From an uncultured Muribaculaceae bacterium (GTDB lineage: Bacteria > Bacteroidota > Bacteroidia > Bacteroidales > Muribaculaceae): DNA of 64,000 nt. Location: positions 26,293-90,292 of the forward strand of contig CAJTWL010000010.1 of NCBI GenBank assembly GCA_910579845.1. Direction: 5' to 3'. The notes beneath the pieces were generated by a model. That model was not told the origin of the DNA. It searched no databases and saw only the letters and a program-made list of their open reading frames with translations. Made by a program: the position numbers and the translations under genes. Of this stretch, positions 28,901 through 37,668 are shown piece after piece. How positions within the stretch are numbered: position 1 is the first letter of the stretch; every line of letters begins with the position of its first letter.

Positions 28901-29279
28901 CCGACGTCTCGACAATATGGAGAGTGTGGACAAGATAGAGGAATTCCGCGCTGAACTTCGAGACCGTTTCGGAGAGATACCTGCAACTGCCGAAGAACTT
29001 ATCCGTATAGTACCATTACGTATGGCGGCTCGCCGTCTCGGCATAGAGCGCATGGTTCTTAAGGAAGGTAAAATGCGGATCTATTTTGTCGGTGACGACA
29101 ACAAGGCATACTACAATTCTTCCGCATTCGGCAAGGTGCTCGCATACCTGCAACAGAATCCGAAACGATGCCGACTCAAGGAGGTAAACACCCGACGCCT
29201 AATGGTCATTGACACCGTAACCGGCGTCACCGACGCACTTGCCATCCTTACTGCCATCGAATCCATGACCCCACTCTAA
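25923..29279 (+). CDS. mfd: Transcription-repair coupling factor
   Basis: An 1118-aa ATP-driven translocase that removes RNA polymerase stalled at DNA damage and recruits UvrA. The N-terminal third is the UvrB-like region; the CarD-like RNA-polymerase interaction domain includes IGDYIVHIDHGIGKFAGL. Helicase motifs follow: Walker A GDVGFGKTEIA, Walker B LLIIDEEQKFG, SATPIPRTLQFS and QLRGRVGRSSR. The C-terminal TRCF domain ends the protein (YVPQENERITLYRRLDN). Normal length and order. It closes the nadB-S41-mfd unit and is followed by a terminator. Confidence 0.97.
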   Translation: MELKQAVNLFLSPARRNAIQKELADNRIRRIEVSGLEGSSPAMLFAALEYFKYPSLIIADDLDEAGYIYNDLCHIIGADKVAVFPSGYKRDIKYGQQDPPSQILRSEVLDLLNNRNSGLQYVVSYPESLAEKVADSRTVSANSISISKGDIVKQTGILSRLRELGFAETEYVYEPGQFAHRGSIIDVYSFSNDLPFRIDFFDDEVDSIRTFNVETQLSEKTLDKISILPPSLAESGENGISLLEYLSDNTVLFCKSPSYLQERVDAIAVEEFSASAIIADEGDEKAMEKVVDAVTFKRRFESMRIVKFGIGNDLKKFDTDALIQFHCSPQAFYHKNFDLISESFNNFIKEGYKLLILSDSHYQTERLKNIFDDRGDHITFTPVEHTLHEGFVDHDTKICFFTDHQIFDRFHKYSLKSDRARSGKLALSLKELNQIEIGDYIVHIDHGIGKFAGLVRTTANGKPQEMIKLIYQNDDIILVSIHALHKLSKYRGKEGVPPKINKLGSGAWNRLKERTKTKVKDIARDLIKLYASRREEKGFAFSPDSYLQHELEASFIYEDTPDQLKATQAIKTDMESSKPMDRLVCGDVGFGKTEIAVRAAFKAAADSKQTAVLVPTTVLAMQHYHTFANRLKDLPVRVDFISRARKPKEVKQILKDLENGKIDILIGTHKIIGKGVKFKDLGLLIIDEEQKFGVAVKEKLKQLKVNVDTLTMSATPIPRTLQFSLMGARDLSSLNTPPANRHPIVTSVSSFDDDVIKEAVNFELSRNGQVFFISNRIENLSNIENTLRRLIPNVRVVTAHGQMPPERVEKAIIDFANHDYDVLLSTTIVENGIDMPNVNTIIVNNAHSFGLSELHQLRGRVGRSSRKAFCYLLVPPGTPLNPIAKRRLSAIESFSDLGAGIHIAMQDLDIRGAGNLLGAEQSGFIADLGYEAYQKILKESVIELKTEEFGDTFTDTADGKEEEFTADCTIESDLELLLPPTYVPQENERITLYRRLDNMESVDKIEEFRAELRDRFGEIPATAEELIRIVPLRMAARRLGIERMVLKEGKMRIYFVGDDNKAYYNSSAFGKVLAYLQQNPKRCRLKEVNTRRLMVIDTVTGVTDALAILTAIESMTPL

Positions 29280-29310
29280 GAGAGTCATACATTTGTACGA
29301 CTCTCTTATT
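29277..29310 (+). terminator. mfd terminator
   Basis: TAAGAGAGTC (29277-29286, overlapping the mfd stop) pairs with GACTCTCTTA (29299-29308) across a 12-nt loop, followed by TT. Confidence 0.75.
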
Positions 29311-29333
29311 TCAGTGCATTATTTTATATAATA

Positions 29334-29367
29334 AAGAAAACCGCACCATTTACGATGCGGTTTTCTT
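29334..29367. terminator. Terminator of the 1534-aa gene
   Basis: AAGAAAACCGCA (29334-29345) pairs with TGCGGTTTTCTT (29356-29367). A-run and T-run on the outer sides make it usable on both strands; it lies 22 bp past the stop of the minus-strand gene. Confidence 0.85.
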
Positions 29368-29389
29368 ATATAAGGTCGGAATAAGTCCC

Positions 29390-32300
29390 TTATTTTACCA
29401 TAACCTTCACGCGTATATCACCTGCTGCAGCAACATATACACCGGTGGTAACCTCAACTTCATAAATATTCTCTGTAGCCAAAGAACGGTTCAAGCATAC
29501 TCCTGCGGCATCATAAACAGCAACTTCCTGACCATTGAATCCGATAAACTGAATCGCTCCTTTACCTGAAAGAATTGCCTTATTTGCCGTAAGCTCATCC
29601 AATCCGGACGGCAGATCTATCGCGGCATCATTTGACATCATACCTTCCCTGTCATCGAAGAGAACGGGAACCACATTATATATATAACGTGTTCCGGCAG
29701 CAACAGTGTTGTCGGTATATGCCGGTGCCGGATCATTCTTGTCGGCAATCTTCTCCTTGTTGCGGATTATACGATATCCTTGGACATCAGCGGAAGTTGT
29801 GTATGATATTTCATCAAGCATCACTCCAAAGATATCTTTGGAAACATAGCGTATTGCAAAGTAACGTGTCCCGGCGGGAAGATCCACATTGTAATTCTTC
29901 CATACAGTAGGTGTGCCCTTGACACCTTCAACCTTTACAGTCTCGACGAGTTTAAACTGATCTATTGCATCCGTTGTGGATGAAGCGAGAACTTCAAGAA
30001 CCTCAGCGCCATATTGGTAGGTTATTGCTTTTGCCGCGAACGAAACCTCACTGACATCACACAGTTGCGGCGATATCAGCCAATCATTTGCCGCAGAACC
30101 ATCCTGCGGACAACGTGCAATGATATACTGTTTGCCTATATAGCCTGCACCATTGAACTTGTCATTGATCTTTGCGATTTCGTCAGCATTCCATACTGTG
30201 AATGCCGCAGGATCATAAGGACATGGAGCAGCCCAGTCATTAAATCCATAAATTTGCTTGCCATCACCATCATGAGTCTTGAATATACCGACTTTCGATG
30301 GATTTACAACAAACGGGGTATCATTCTCAAATCCCTCTACATTGTCAACCTCCGGAGCTGTCCATGTCAAAGTAACGCTCTCTCCGTTTTTCTCGGCCTT
30401 TAGATCAGTAACAACTACTGCATTCCCCTTAACTATATTCAGATTTGCGGTCATAGAGTTGTTGCTTGCGTCATTGTCGGCAGTGGTGAGTTCAAATTTC
30501 ACAGCAGCATTTCCAAGATGTGCCACTTCCGGAGTAATCTCCCACTCATATGCAACGCTCTCACCTTGTACCGGCTTTACATCAGCAACGCCTTTGACCT
30601 GTTTCTCCATTATCACTTTCTCGCCCTGCGTCAAGGTCCACAATCCATCAGGCAATACATTGGTCTCATAACCTTTGTTCTCCACTGTTGCAATGAACTT
30701 GACAGGCACTCCTATCTGCGGAACGGAAGGAGCGTCAAGAGCAGTGACACCGAAATCTTTGGCTGTATGGTTGCGAAGCATGTATGAATCGATCAAAGCG
30801 ACCTGTCCCTGTTTTGCAAAGTTCGCCTTGACCAGCACCTCTACCCAATCAAGATTCTTAAGTGTCTCGGGGAACATGAATACCTCACGGGTCCAGCCTT
30901 CATTACCCTTGGGAGACTTGACGCTGCCGAGTTTTGTCTCACCTTTGTATGTGCGGGCAATAAACTCAATCTCCGGCATATCTGTCTCTTCATAGACATC
31001 CACAACCAAGGCAGGAAAGTTTACTCCGGTAGTCTGTACTTTCGGCAGATTGAATGAAATCCAGCTATTGCTCTCTGTAGAGATCGAGAACATAGCCTTG
31101 TCATCGTCCGATTTATATTTAGCGCCAACTTTCGACGGACTGTCTATATAGAGAGACGCCTCACCCGAACTCTTCACGATAAATTTATCAAAGATCGGCT
31201 GCGCACCGGCAAATGTCTCCTCTACAGGCATCTTCATTGCCGGACCGAGTATTACTCTGTCGTATCCTATATAATTTGCCTTACCTATGGAATTCACAGC
31301 CCTGACACCGAGAGTCAGCACTGCGAGGTCTTTGAGATTACTTGCCGTAAGCTGGGTAGTGTTTACCTTTCCGGCGTTTCCTATCAGTGCCCACTGATTT
31401 GAGGAATTGAGCTGATAAATCTCATAAGATATATCCGATGGCTCAACATACCCTCCATTTTCACCCTCGACAGGAGTGGTCCAACTTACCTTCACACTGA
31501 AGTCATCAGCTGTAGGCTGTAATGTAACATCCGGTCTACCCGGCAGATCAATACCTGTATAAACTTCTGCTGTGGCACCTTGCCCCACAGATGTGCCGGC
31601 TGCGGCTGTAACTATGATAGTGTTTAATCCCTGCTCTGTCTTCACATCCGCCTTGACACGTGCTCCCGGAGCTCCGCTCACCTGTACGGTATCAACCTTT
31701 GATGCCACAGTTGCCGTAAGTGTGGCGGCTGCCAATACCGCACCAGTTCCGGTTTTGTCCGGCAGTGTGAATTCGACAGTTGCCTTTAGCTCACCCTTCG
31801 GGAATGGAGTACATACAATTTTTTCAGGCTGGGCGGGAGAGAATATTGTAGCCTTAGTCGGATATAATCTGAAATTATTGGCATATAAGAGATTCTTATC
31901 CTTGTCGGATACGCAATGTATGCCTATATAATATTTACCGGGTGCATCCGCTATGAAATGTCCTGTCCAGTCTTTTTCGGAATCAATGTCTGTCACGTCT
32001 GTACGACCGATGATTGTATCAGTCATTGCCTCTATAGTAGCTTCTTTACCTGCAAGCACCTCAAAGCGCTCGGAGAATCCGGTCTTAGGAATCCACGCAT
32101 TCATTGCGAACTCATAGACCCGTTCCGTATCGGTAATTTCAAATGCAGGAAGGAACAACCATGCGTCAGCAGGATTTGCCGAATCATATGTATAACGGTA
32201 GGCACCATATGCCGAGTACCATGACCAATTCTTCTTGGCTCCGCCGGTTCCGTATGCGAATTTAAACAAAGAGGTGTAATAAGAAAGAGGATCGAGCTGG

Positions 32301-33994
32301 AAGGGAACACTGAACACTGAGCCGACAAGAACCACTGTGGAAGTGCGGGGTGCGGAAGCGTTACCATGATACTTTGCAACAGCAGAAGCCTGATGTATAG
32401 CCGCATAATCAGCAGGAATCTCAACGGTGACAGTCGTTGTCGCTGCAGTGGCTTTCTGATCGGTTGCAACTACTTTACCGTCAAGATAAATATCATAGGT
32501 AACATCATCTGCATTGAAATATGCTCCCAGAGAACTGTTGGCACCGGCTGTGACTTTCCTCCATGAAATTTTACCCTGGGCTGTCAGTGTACAGCTTGCC
32601 GGAGCGTTAGGCACATCATAACCTACATAAATCTTGTCACGAAGAACATTGGTCTGACCATCAACAGAAATCTCAAAACGTACAAGATGGGTTCCTTGAG
32701 TAAGTTCATAGGGTATTGTGGCTGTTGCACCCGGAGCATATTCCGACTTTGCAACCAACTCGTTGTCTATATATGATGCCAATGTAAGTTTTGTTGAAGC
32801 CGGTATCTCACTGCCGTCAGCAAAAGCAGACGGCACAACAACACTAAAGTTGCCTTTCAGATCCGGAGTCCCTTTGGTCGAATAATCGTAGGTAAACTCC
32901 GCAGGAGCCTTTTGATCAACGACCTCTTTTTCCGAGAAGAATACATAATACTCTTCTCCGTCCGTCAGATCAGCCTGCAATGTAACTGATTTTGAAGCGG
33001 GATCAAGAAGATAGAATTTGGCGTCATGGTTATCCTCCTCTCCTGTCAAGGCATTATACAGGAATGCCTTGTGTGCGGGGCTCCATGCCATAGCCGTCAC
33101 ATAATTGGGCAGCCATGATTGAATATTAGGAGTGTAGACAACAGTCTGTGTTCCATCAGTAGCGACTTCTACAAACTTACCACTGACGGTTATACCATAG
33201 ATCTTGCCGTTATGGAAAGTCATGGCTGAACACATCTCACCTTTACCTGTCACATCACGAATGGCATTTACCTTGTTCATATCCGACATGCTCCAGGAAG
33301 CAAACACTGTCTTGGATCCGTCGGTTCCTGCCATAGAATATCCATATGCGGTCTCTGTGTCCGGATTAAACGCCATTGTGACGAAGTAACCGAGATAAGA
33401 CTGTATCGCACCGGCCGCGTTTCTATCGGTCACCGATATATCACGGTACGAACCCCATGAACCGTCAAGCTTCAGGGTAGTAAAATAAGCACCTGTATAA
33501 TTGCCGTTGGGATTGACACCACGGAACAACCATAATAGTCCGTTGTGATAAAATCCGCACCGCTGCCATGTGTAGAGCTGATCACGGAACATATGCTCTT
33601 TTGCACCGTTAAGCGACACTTTGTGGACACCAAGTGTCTTCCAACTGTCTGCCTTCGCGGATTTACTGTATGCAAGATATCCATAAAAATTATCTCCTAC
33701 AGCAGCCGCTCTCTGAATTGGAGCGGATGAAATTCCTTCATTTGCTCCAAAAACCGGAACATTATCACTGTAGGAGTTGGGGAACAATGATGAAAGCTGC
33801 ATCTTTGTTGTCGGCTTTGCCATCGTCTTGACCTCACATTTATCGTCGGATTGACGACCGGAAGCGAGGATTTCCTGAGCCGTCACACCATCATAGGTGG
33901 TAACAAGAGACCGTTTACTCTCTCCTTCCCTGACGACTCCCAATGCCGTCAATCCTGTAAGCAGAACTGCGACATAAGCAACAATCTTCTTCAT
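29390..33994 (-). CDS. Giant secreted protein with FN3-like domains, choice-of-anchor segment and C-terminal sorting domain
   Basis: A 1534-aa protein with an N-terminal signal peptide (MKKIVAYVAVLLTGLTALG). The first 350 residues repeat WS-, Y- and G-rich strands that may form a propeller (YLAYSKSAKADSWKTLG, GKIYGITVSGKFVEV). FN3-like domains follow (PGRPDVTLQPTADDFSVKV; AVVVTDLKAEKNGESVTLTW). Near residues 1240-1410 is a jelly-roll choice-of-anchor type segment (NDWLISPQLCDVSEVSFAAK). The end (FIGFNGQEVAVYDAAG, then VTTGVYVAAAGDIRVKVMVK) looks like a Por/type IX sorting signal, suggesting outer-membrane export and surface display or release. Ligand unknown. Monocistronic. Confidence 0.8.
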   Translation of the reverse strand: MKKIVAYVAVLLTGLTALGVVREGESKRSLVTTYDGVTAQEILASGRQSDDKCEVKTMAKPTTKMQLSSLFPNSYSDNVPVFGANEGISSAPIQRAAAVGDNFYGYLAYSKSAKADSWKTLGVHKVSLNGAKEHMFRDQLYTWQRCGFYHNGLLWLFRGVNPNGNYTGAYFTTLKLDGSWGSYRDISVTDRNAAGAIQSYLGYFVTMAFNPDTETAYGYSMAGTDGSKTVFASWSMSDMNKVNAIRDVTGKGEMCSAMTFHNGKIYGITVSGKFVEVATDGTQTVVYTPNIQSWLPNYVTAMAWSPAHKAFLYNALTGEEDNHDAKFYLLDPASKSVTLQADLTDGEEYYVFFSEKEVVDQKAPAEFTYDYSTKGTPDLKGNFSVVVPSAFADGSEIPASTKLTLASYIDNELVAKSEYAPGATATIPYELTQGTHLVRFEISVDGQTNVLRDKIYVGYDVPNAPASCTLTAQGKISWRKVTAGANSSLGAYFNADDVTYDIYLDGKVVATDQKATAATTTVTVEIPADYAAIHQASAVAKYHGNASAPRTSTVVLVGSVFSVPFQLDPLSYYTSLFKFAYGTGGAKKNWSWYSAYGAYRYTYDSANPADAWLFLPAFEITDTERVYEFAMNAWIPKTGFSERFEVLAGKEATIEAMTDTIIGRTDVTDIDSEKDWTGHFIADAPGKYYIGIHCVSDKDKNLLYANNFRLYPTKATIFSPAQPEKIVCTPFPKGELKATVEFTLPDKTGTGAVLAAATLTATVASKVDTVQVSGAPGARVKADVKTEQGLNTIIVTAAAGTSVGQGATAEVYTGIDLPGRPDVTLQPTADDFSVKVSWTTPVEGENGGYVEPSDISYEIYQLNSSNQWALIGNAGKVNTTQLTASNLKDLAVLTLGVRAVNSIGKANYIGYDRVILGPAMKMPVEETFAGAQPIFDKFIVKSSGEASLYIDSPSKVGAKYKSDDDKAMFSISTESNSWISFNLPKVQTTGVNFPALVVDVYEETDMPEIEFIARTYKGETKLGSVKSPKGNEGWTREVFMFPETLKNLDWVEVLVKANFAKQGQVALIDSYMLRNHTAKDFGVTALDAPSVPQIGVPVKFIATVENKGYETNVLPDGLWTLTQGEKVIMEKQVKGVADVKPVQGESVAYEWEITPEVAHLGNAAVKFELTTADNDASNNSMTANLNIVKGNAVVVTDLKAEKNGESVTLTWTAPEVDNVEGFENDTPFVVNPSKVGIFKTHDGDGKQIYGFNDWAAPCPYDPAAFTVWNADEIAKINDKFNGAGYIGKQYIIARCPQDGSAANDWLISPQLCDVSEVSFAAKAITYQYGAEVLEVLASSTTDAIDQFKLVETVKVEGVKGTPTVWKNYNVDLPAGTRYFAIRYVSKDIFGVMLDEISYTTSADVQGYRIIRNKEKIADKNDPAPAYTDNTVAAGTRYIYNVVPVLFDDREGMMSNDAAIDLPSGLDELTANKAILSGKGAIQFIGFNGQEVAVYDAAGVCLNRSLATENIYEVEVTTGVYVAAAGDIRVKVMVK

Positions 33995-34256
33995 ATAATT
34001 ATAAGTTAGTTAAACGAAATTCCGTTTTTACATGACTTTGTTTTACCTGAGCTTGCAACTACTCCATGAGTTTATATAATCCAACAAAAACATAGAATAA
34101 ATCCATATCCACAAACACATATATCCTTTACAAAATTATACAAATTATTTCGGTTAACCTGCATATTTTTCTTAAAATAATACCGACATTGGAAATCTTT
34201 CACAAATATCCAAAAACACAACTTAAAAATGCCATGCAGACATATCGGACAATATT
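33995..34256 (-). other. Gene-free upstream region of the 1534-aa gene
   Basis: No gene is seen. CAAAATTA at 34131-34138 reads TAATTTTG on the minus strand and could be the -7 box, giving a leader of about 130 nt; no matching -33 box is found. The region is AT-rich with no inverted repeat worth noting. Confidence 0.35.
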
Positions 34257-34291
34257 AAACCCGATGTAGGCTTAATGCTTACACCGGGTCT
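34257..34291 (-). terminator. Terminator of the pheT-yebC unit
   Basis: On the minus strand AGACCCGGTGTA pairs with TACATCGGGTTT (two G-U pairs) around a short loop and is followed by the U-rich TTTAATATT. It lies about 55 bp after the YebC-family stop. Confidence 0.75.
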
Positions 34292-34345
34292 GTATTTTAC
34301 CTTAAACGGTTATTTAAATCAAACTGATTATATGAGTATTTCTGA

Positions 34346-35059
34346 TTATTCCTCTTTCATGTTGTGGAATACATTCTGAACGTCTTCGTCCTCTTCGAAT
34401 TTGTCGAGAAGTTTCTCAAGCTGCTCGCGCTGTTCAGCTGTCACCTCCTTGTAATCGGTCGGAATACGCTCAAACTCGGCTGAAACAATCTCAAGTCCCT
34501 TATCCTCAAGGAAGCTCTGTAGATTTGCGAACTGGTCGAAAGCGCCATAAACGAGCCATTCCTCCTCATCTGCCTCAAGCTCCGCCTCAAAGTCCATCAG
34601 ATCAAGCTCAAATTCATCCATTGCAATATCCTCACTCGGTTTGATATGAAAAACACTCTTGTGGTCGAAAAGGAACGATAGAGACCCCTGCGTACCAAGC
34701 GAACCTCCGAATTTGTTGAAATAGCTGCGTACATTGGCTACTGTACGCTGGTTGTTGTCAGTCGCTGTCTCCACAACAATTGCTATTCCGAAGGGTCCAT
34801 ATCCCTCATATACTATCTCCTTGTAATCGGTCGCATCCTTGTCGGTAGCCTTCTTGATTGCGCGGTCGATTGTATCTTTAGGCATATTCGCGGCCTTTGC
34901 ATTATGGATCAATACTCTCAGACGGGGATTCATTGACGGATCCGGACCTCCTGCTTTAGCCGCTATTGTGATTTCTTTGCCGATACGTGTAAATGTACGG
35001 CTCATGTTGCCCCAACGTTTCAATTTACGGGCTTTACGGAATTCAAATGCTCTTCCCAT
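34346..35059 (-). CDS. YebC/PmpR family protein
   Basis: A 237-aa cytosolic protein. The family's standard start is MGRAFEFRKARKLKRWGNMS, and the core contains KAANMPKDTIDRAIKKA, YEGYGPFGIAIVVE and GGSLGTQGSLSFLFDHKS. The C-terminal part is very acidic (LEADEEEW, FEEDEDVQNVFHNMKEE). The family was long called transcriptional regulators; recent work on relatives points to ribosome binding that helps translation through proline-rich stretches. It sits 24 bp behind pheT, in keeping with a translation role. Which of the two roles applies cannot be read from the sequence. Confidence 0.93.
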   Translation of the reverse strand: MGRAFEFRKARKLKRWGNMSRTFTRIGKEITIAAKAGGPDPSMNPRLRVLIHNAKAANMPKDTIDRAIKKATDKDATDYKEIVYEGYGPFGIAIVVETATDNNQRTVANVRSYFNKFGGSLGTQGSLSFLFDHKSVFHIKPSEDIAMDEFELDLMDFEAELEADEEEWLVYGAFDQFANLQSFLEDKGLEIVSAEFERIPTDYKEVTAEQREQLEKLLDKFEEDEDVQNVFHNMKEE

Positions 35060-35083
35060 TATATAGAAGTTGTTTAAACTGTT

Positions 35084-37570
35084 TTATCGTAATTCTGCAC
35101 CCATTGCCTGCACTGCTTTGATGATTCTGTTCATCGCATCTTCTATCTGGCGGTCAGTAAGGGTTTTCTCATTATCCTGCAATGTCATGCCTACAGCGTA
35201 AGATTTCTTCCCTTCAGGGAGATTCTTACCTTCATAAACATCAAAAAGACGAACTCTGCGCAACATTTTTCTTTCGGCTTTGCGTATGGCAGCCTCTATA
35301 TCGGCAAACTTGACAGATTTATCTACCAGCAATGCCAGATCCCGCTCTACAGGCTGTGTCTTTGCGAGTTCTGAATAAACTACTTTATTCTTTGCCGTAA
35401 GCTTGAACAAGGCATCCCACTCAATTGCCGCATAACATACATTCTGTTCTATATCAAATTTCTTAAGTATTGAGGATCTTACCACTCCTACTTGTGCAAG
35501 AAGCTTGCCATTGCGTGATGCAATATCAAGTTTTGCAGCAAATATCTCATCTGACGTCTGGGTCTTGGTGATGGATCCTTCCGGCAGACCGAGACGTTTG
35601 AACACATTGTCCACAACGCCCATCAGATCATAAACCGAGGATTCCACTTTTGCCACATTCCATGATGCAGGGCTCTTATCACCTGTCAACCAGATACCCA
35701 GAATCATACGCTCCGAATATGGCGCCAGAGGCTTCTCAGCAACGGACTCCTTCCCCGAGTCGAATGTATATACATTGCCGAACTCATAGAATTTCAGGTC
35801 AGGCATCTTACGGTTTGCATTATGAGCTATTGATTCCAGACCACCGTAAAGGAGAGTCTGACGCATAACCCCGAGATCTCCGCTCAGTGGATTCATCACC
35901 CTAACACACTTGTCGAGAGGAAGCTGTTCGGAGTTCTCATAATAACTTACTGCTGTCAGAGAATTGTTCATTATTTCCGAATAGCCCTCGGCTGTGAGCT
36001 GTTCGCTGACAAGTTGTTGCAGTTTATAGCTATGGTCAGTAGCACCCTTTGGAAAGAGACTCATATGCATCTCGCCCGAGATCTCCACATTGTTATAGCC
36101 ATAAACCCTGAGAATCTCCTCCACTACATCACACGGACGGTATACATCCACACGATAAGTAGGTATTCTCAGATGAACCACATCCGGATTATCCGTGGGT
36201 TCCACATCGATCTCCAAAGCTTTTAGAATCGTAACGATCAAATCTTCAGGAATATGCTTGCCTATAAGGCGGTCGCAGTATTCAAAAGAGAAATCGAGTT
36301 CTTTCTTCTCAACCGGAGCATTCTTCACATCTACAAGTTCTCCACAAATCTCGCCACCTGCCATCTCCTTGATAAGCACGGCGGCAAGGCGTGCGGCATA
36401 TGTTGTAATTGCCGGATCCGCACCTCTCTCATAACGGAAAGACGCGTCAGTGGAAAGTCCGTGACGACGTGCTGTACGGCGCACCCGAGTAGGATTAAAA
36501 TACGCGCTCTCTATAAAGACATCTTTTGTAGTCTCGGTAACACCGGAATCAAGACCTCCGAATACACCTGCAATACACATCGGTTTCTCGGCATCACAGA
36601 TCATCAGATCCGATTCATCGAGTTCGTGCTCTACACCATCAAGAGTAGTAAACCCGGTACCCTTGGGACATGTACGGACCACAACTTCCTGTCCTGACAT
36701 TTTTGCAAGGTCGAAACAATGGAGCGGCTGACCGATCCCCAACAGGATAAAGTTAGTAATATCAACTATGTTGTTTATTGGACGCTGTCCGGCGGCTGTC
36801 AAAAGATTCTTCAGCCATTCCGGAGATTCCCTAACCGTCACATTGCGTATTGTAACACCCGAATAACGCGGACATCCTTCTGTATCTTCCACTTTTACTT
36901 TTACAGCGCCATCCTCACGATCTACCGAAAACGAATGGTCATCGGGAACTGTAATCTCAGGATATTCCGGAGTTGTGCCACACTGCTTTGCCTCGCACCA
37001 CTGCTTAGCCTTGATATCGCGTGCAACGCCATAATGGCTCGCGGCATCCACACGATTGGGGGTCAACTCCACTTCAAGACGATAATCACTTTCCACATTA
37101 AAATATTCAGCAGCAGGTGTACCGGCCTTTATATCATCCGGAAGTACCATTATTCCCGCATGATCATTACCAAGTCCAAGTTCATCTTCGGCACATATCA
37201 TACCGAATGACTCCTTGCCACGGATCTTGGATTTTTTTATCTGGAATTCCTTATCGCCGTCATAAAGTGTTGTACCGACAGTTGCCACTACAACAGTCTG
37301 TCCGGCAGCTACATTCGGAGCTCCGCAAACAATTTGCACAGGCTCTCCATTGCCCAGATCAACTGTTGTCACATGAAGGTGGTCGGAATCGGGATGATCT
37401 TCACATGTAAGAACCTTTCCTATGACCACTCCACGCAATCCGCCACGAATACTCTCAACCTCCTCTACAGTATCACATTCAAGACCAAGAGTTGTAAGTA
37501 ACGCGGCGAGCTCTTTGGGTGGCAGGTCACACGATATATAGCGTTTTAACCATTTATATGAAATATCCAT
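35084..37570 (-). CDS. pheT: Phenylalanyl-tRNA synthetase beta subunit
   Basis: An 828-aa subunit that works with PheS (not in the window) to charge tRNA-Phe. Domains in order: N-terminal OB-fold tRNA-binding domain (about 40-150, VIGKVLTCEDHPDSDHLHV), the B3/4 editing domain (WLKNLLTAAGQRPINNIVDI), B5 (IPTYRVDVYRPCDVVEEILR), the class II-like core (FYEFGNVYTF) and a C-terminal ferredoxin-like anticodon domain (PVERDLALLVDKSVKFADIE). Normal length. It leads the pheT-yebC pair and has a well-formed promoter (37597-37627). Confidence 0.97.
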   Translation of the reverse strand: MDISYKWLKRYISCDLPPKELAALLTTLGLECDTVEEVESIRGGLRGVVIGKVLTCEDHPDSDHLHVTTVDLGNGEPVQIVCGAPNVAAGQTVVVATVGTTLYDGDKEFQIKKSKIRGKESFGMICAEDELGLGNDHAGIMVLPDDIKAGTPAAEYFNVESDYRLEVELTPNRVDAASHYGVARDIKAKQWCEAKQCGTTPEYPEITVPDDHSFSVDREDGAVKVKVEDTEGCPRYSGVTIRNVTVRESPEWLKNLLTAAGQRPINNIVDITNFILLGIGQPLHCFDLAKMSGQEVVVRTCPKGTGFTTLDGVEHELDESDLMICDAEKPMCIAGVFGGLDSGVTETTKDVFIESAYFNPTRVRRTARRHGLSTDASFRYERGADPAITTYAARLAAVLIKEMAGGEICGELVDVKNAPVEKKELDFSFEYCDRLIGKHIPEDLIVTILKALEIDVEPTDNPDVVHLRIPTYRVDVYRPCDVVEEILRVYGYNNVEISGEMHMSLFPKGATDHSYKLQQLVSEQLTAEGYSEIMNNSLTAVSYYENSEQLPLDKCVRVMNPLSGDLGVMRQTLLYGGLESIAHNANRKMPDLKFYEFGNVYTFDSGKESVAEKPLAPYSERMILGIWLTGDKSPASWNVAKVESSVYDLMGVVDNVFKRLGLPEGSITKTQTSDEIFAAKLDIASRNGKLLAQVGVVRSSILKKFDIEQNVCYAAIEWDALFKLTAKNKVVYSELAKTQPVERDLALLVDKSVKFADIEAAIRKAERKMLRRVRLFDVYEGKNLPEGKKSYAVGMTLQDNEKTLTDRQIEDAMNRIIKAVQAMGAELR

Positions 37571-37596
37571 AAGAATATATATTTTTCACTGACTTA

Positions 37597-37627
37597 CAAA
37601 ATTAATAAATATGGATAACCCCACAAA
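37597..37627 (-). promoter_or_regulatory. pheT promoter
   Basis: On the minus strand TTTG (37627-37624), a 19-bp spacer and TAATTTTG (37604-37597) match the Bacteroidetes -33/-7 pattern. The start would fall near 37590, about 20 nt before the ATG at 37570. Confidence 0.65.
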
Positions 37628-37668
37628 ATATTAGAGCCTGTTTACCCAAAATATGAAGTGGAATCCGG

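Noticed and set aside
35067..35090. TTGTTTAAACTGTTTTATCGTAAT as another hairpin-repeat remnant
   Set aside because: The match is short, lies over the pheT stop codon and lacks the subterminal sequence. AT-rich chance similarity is likely.
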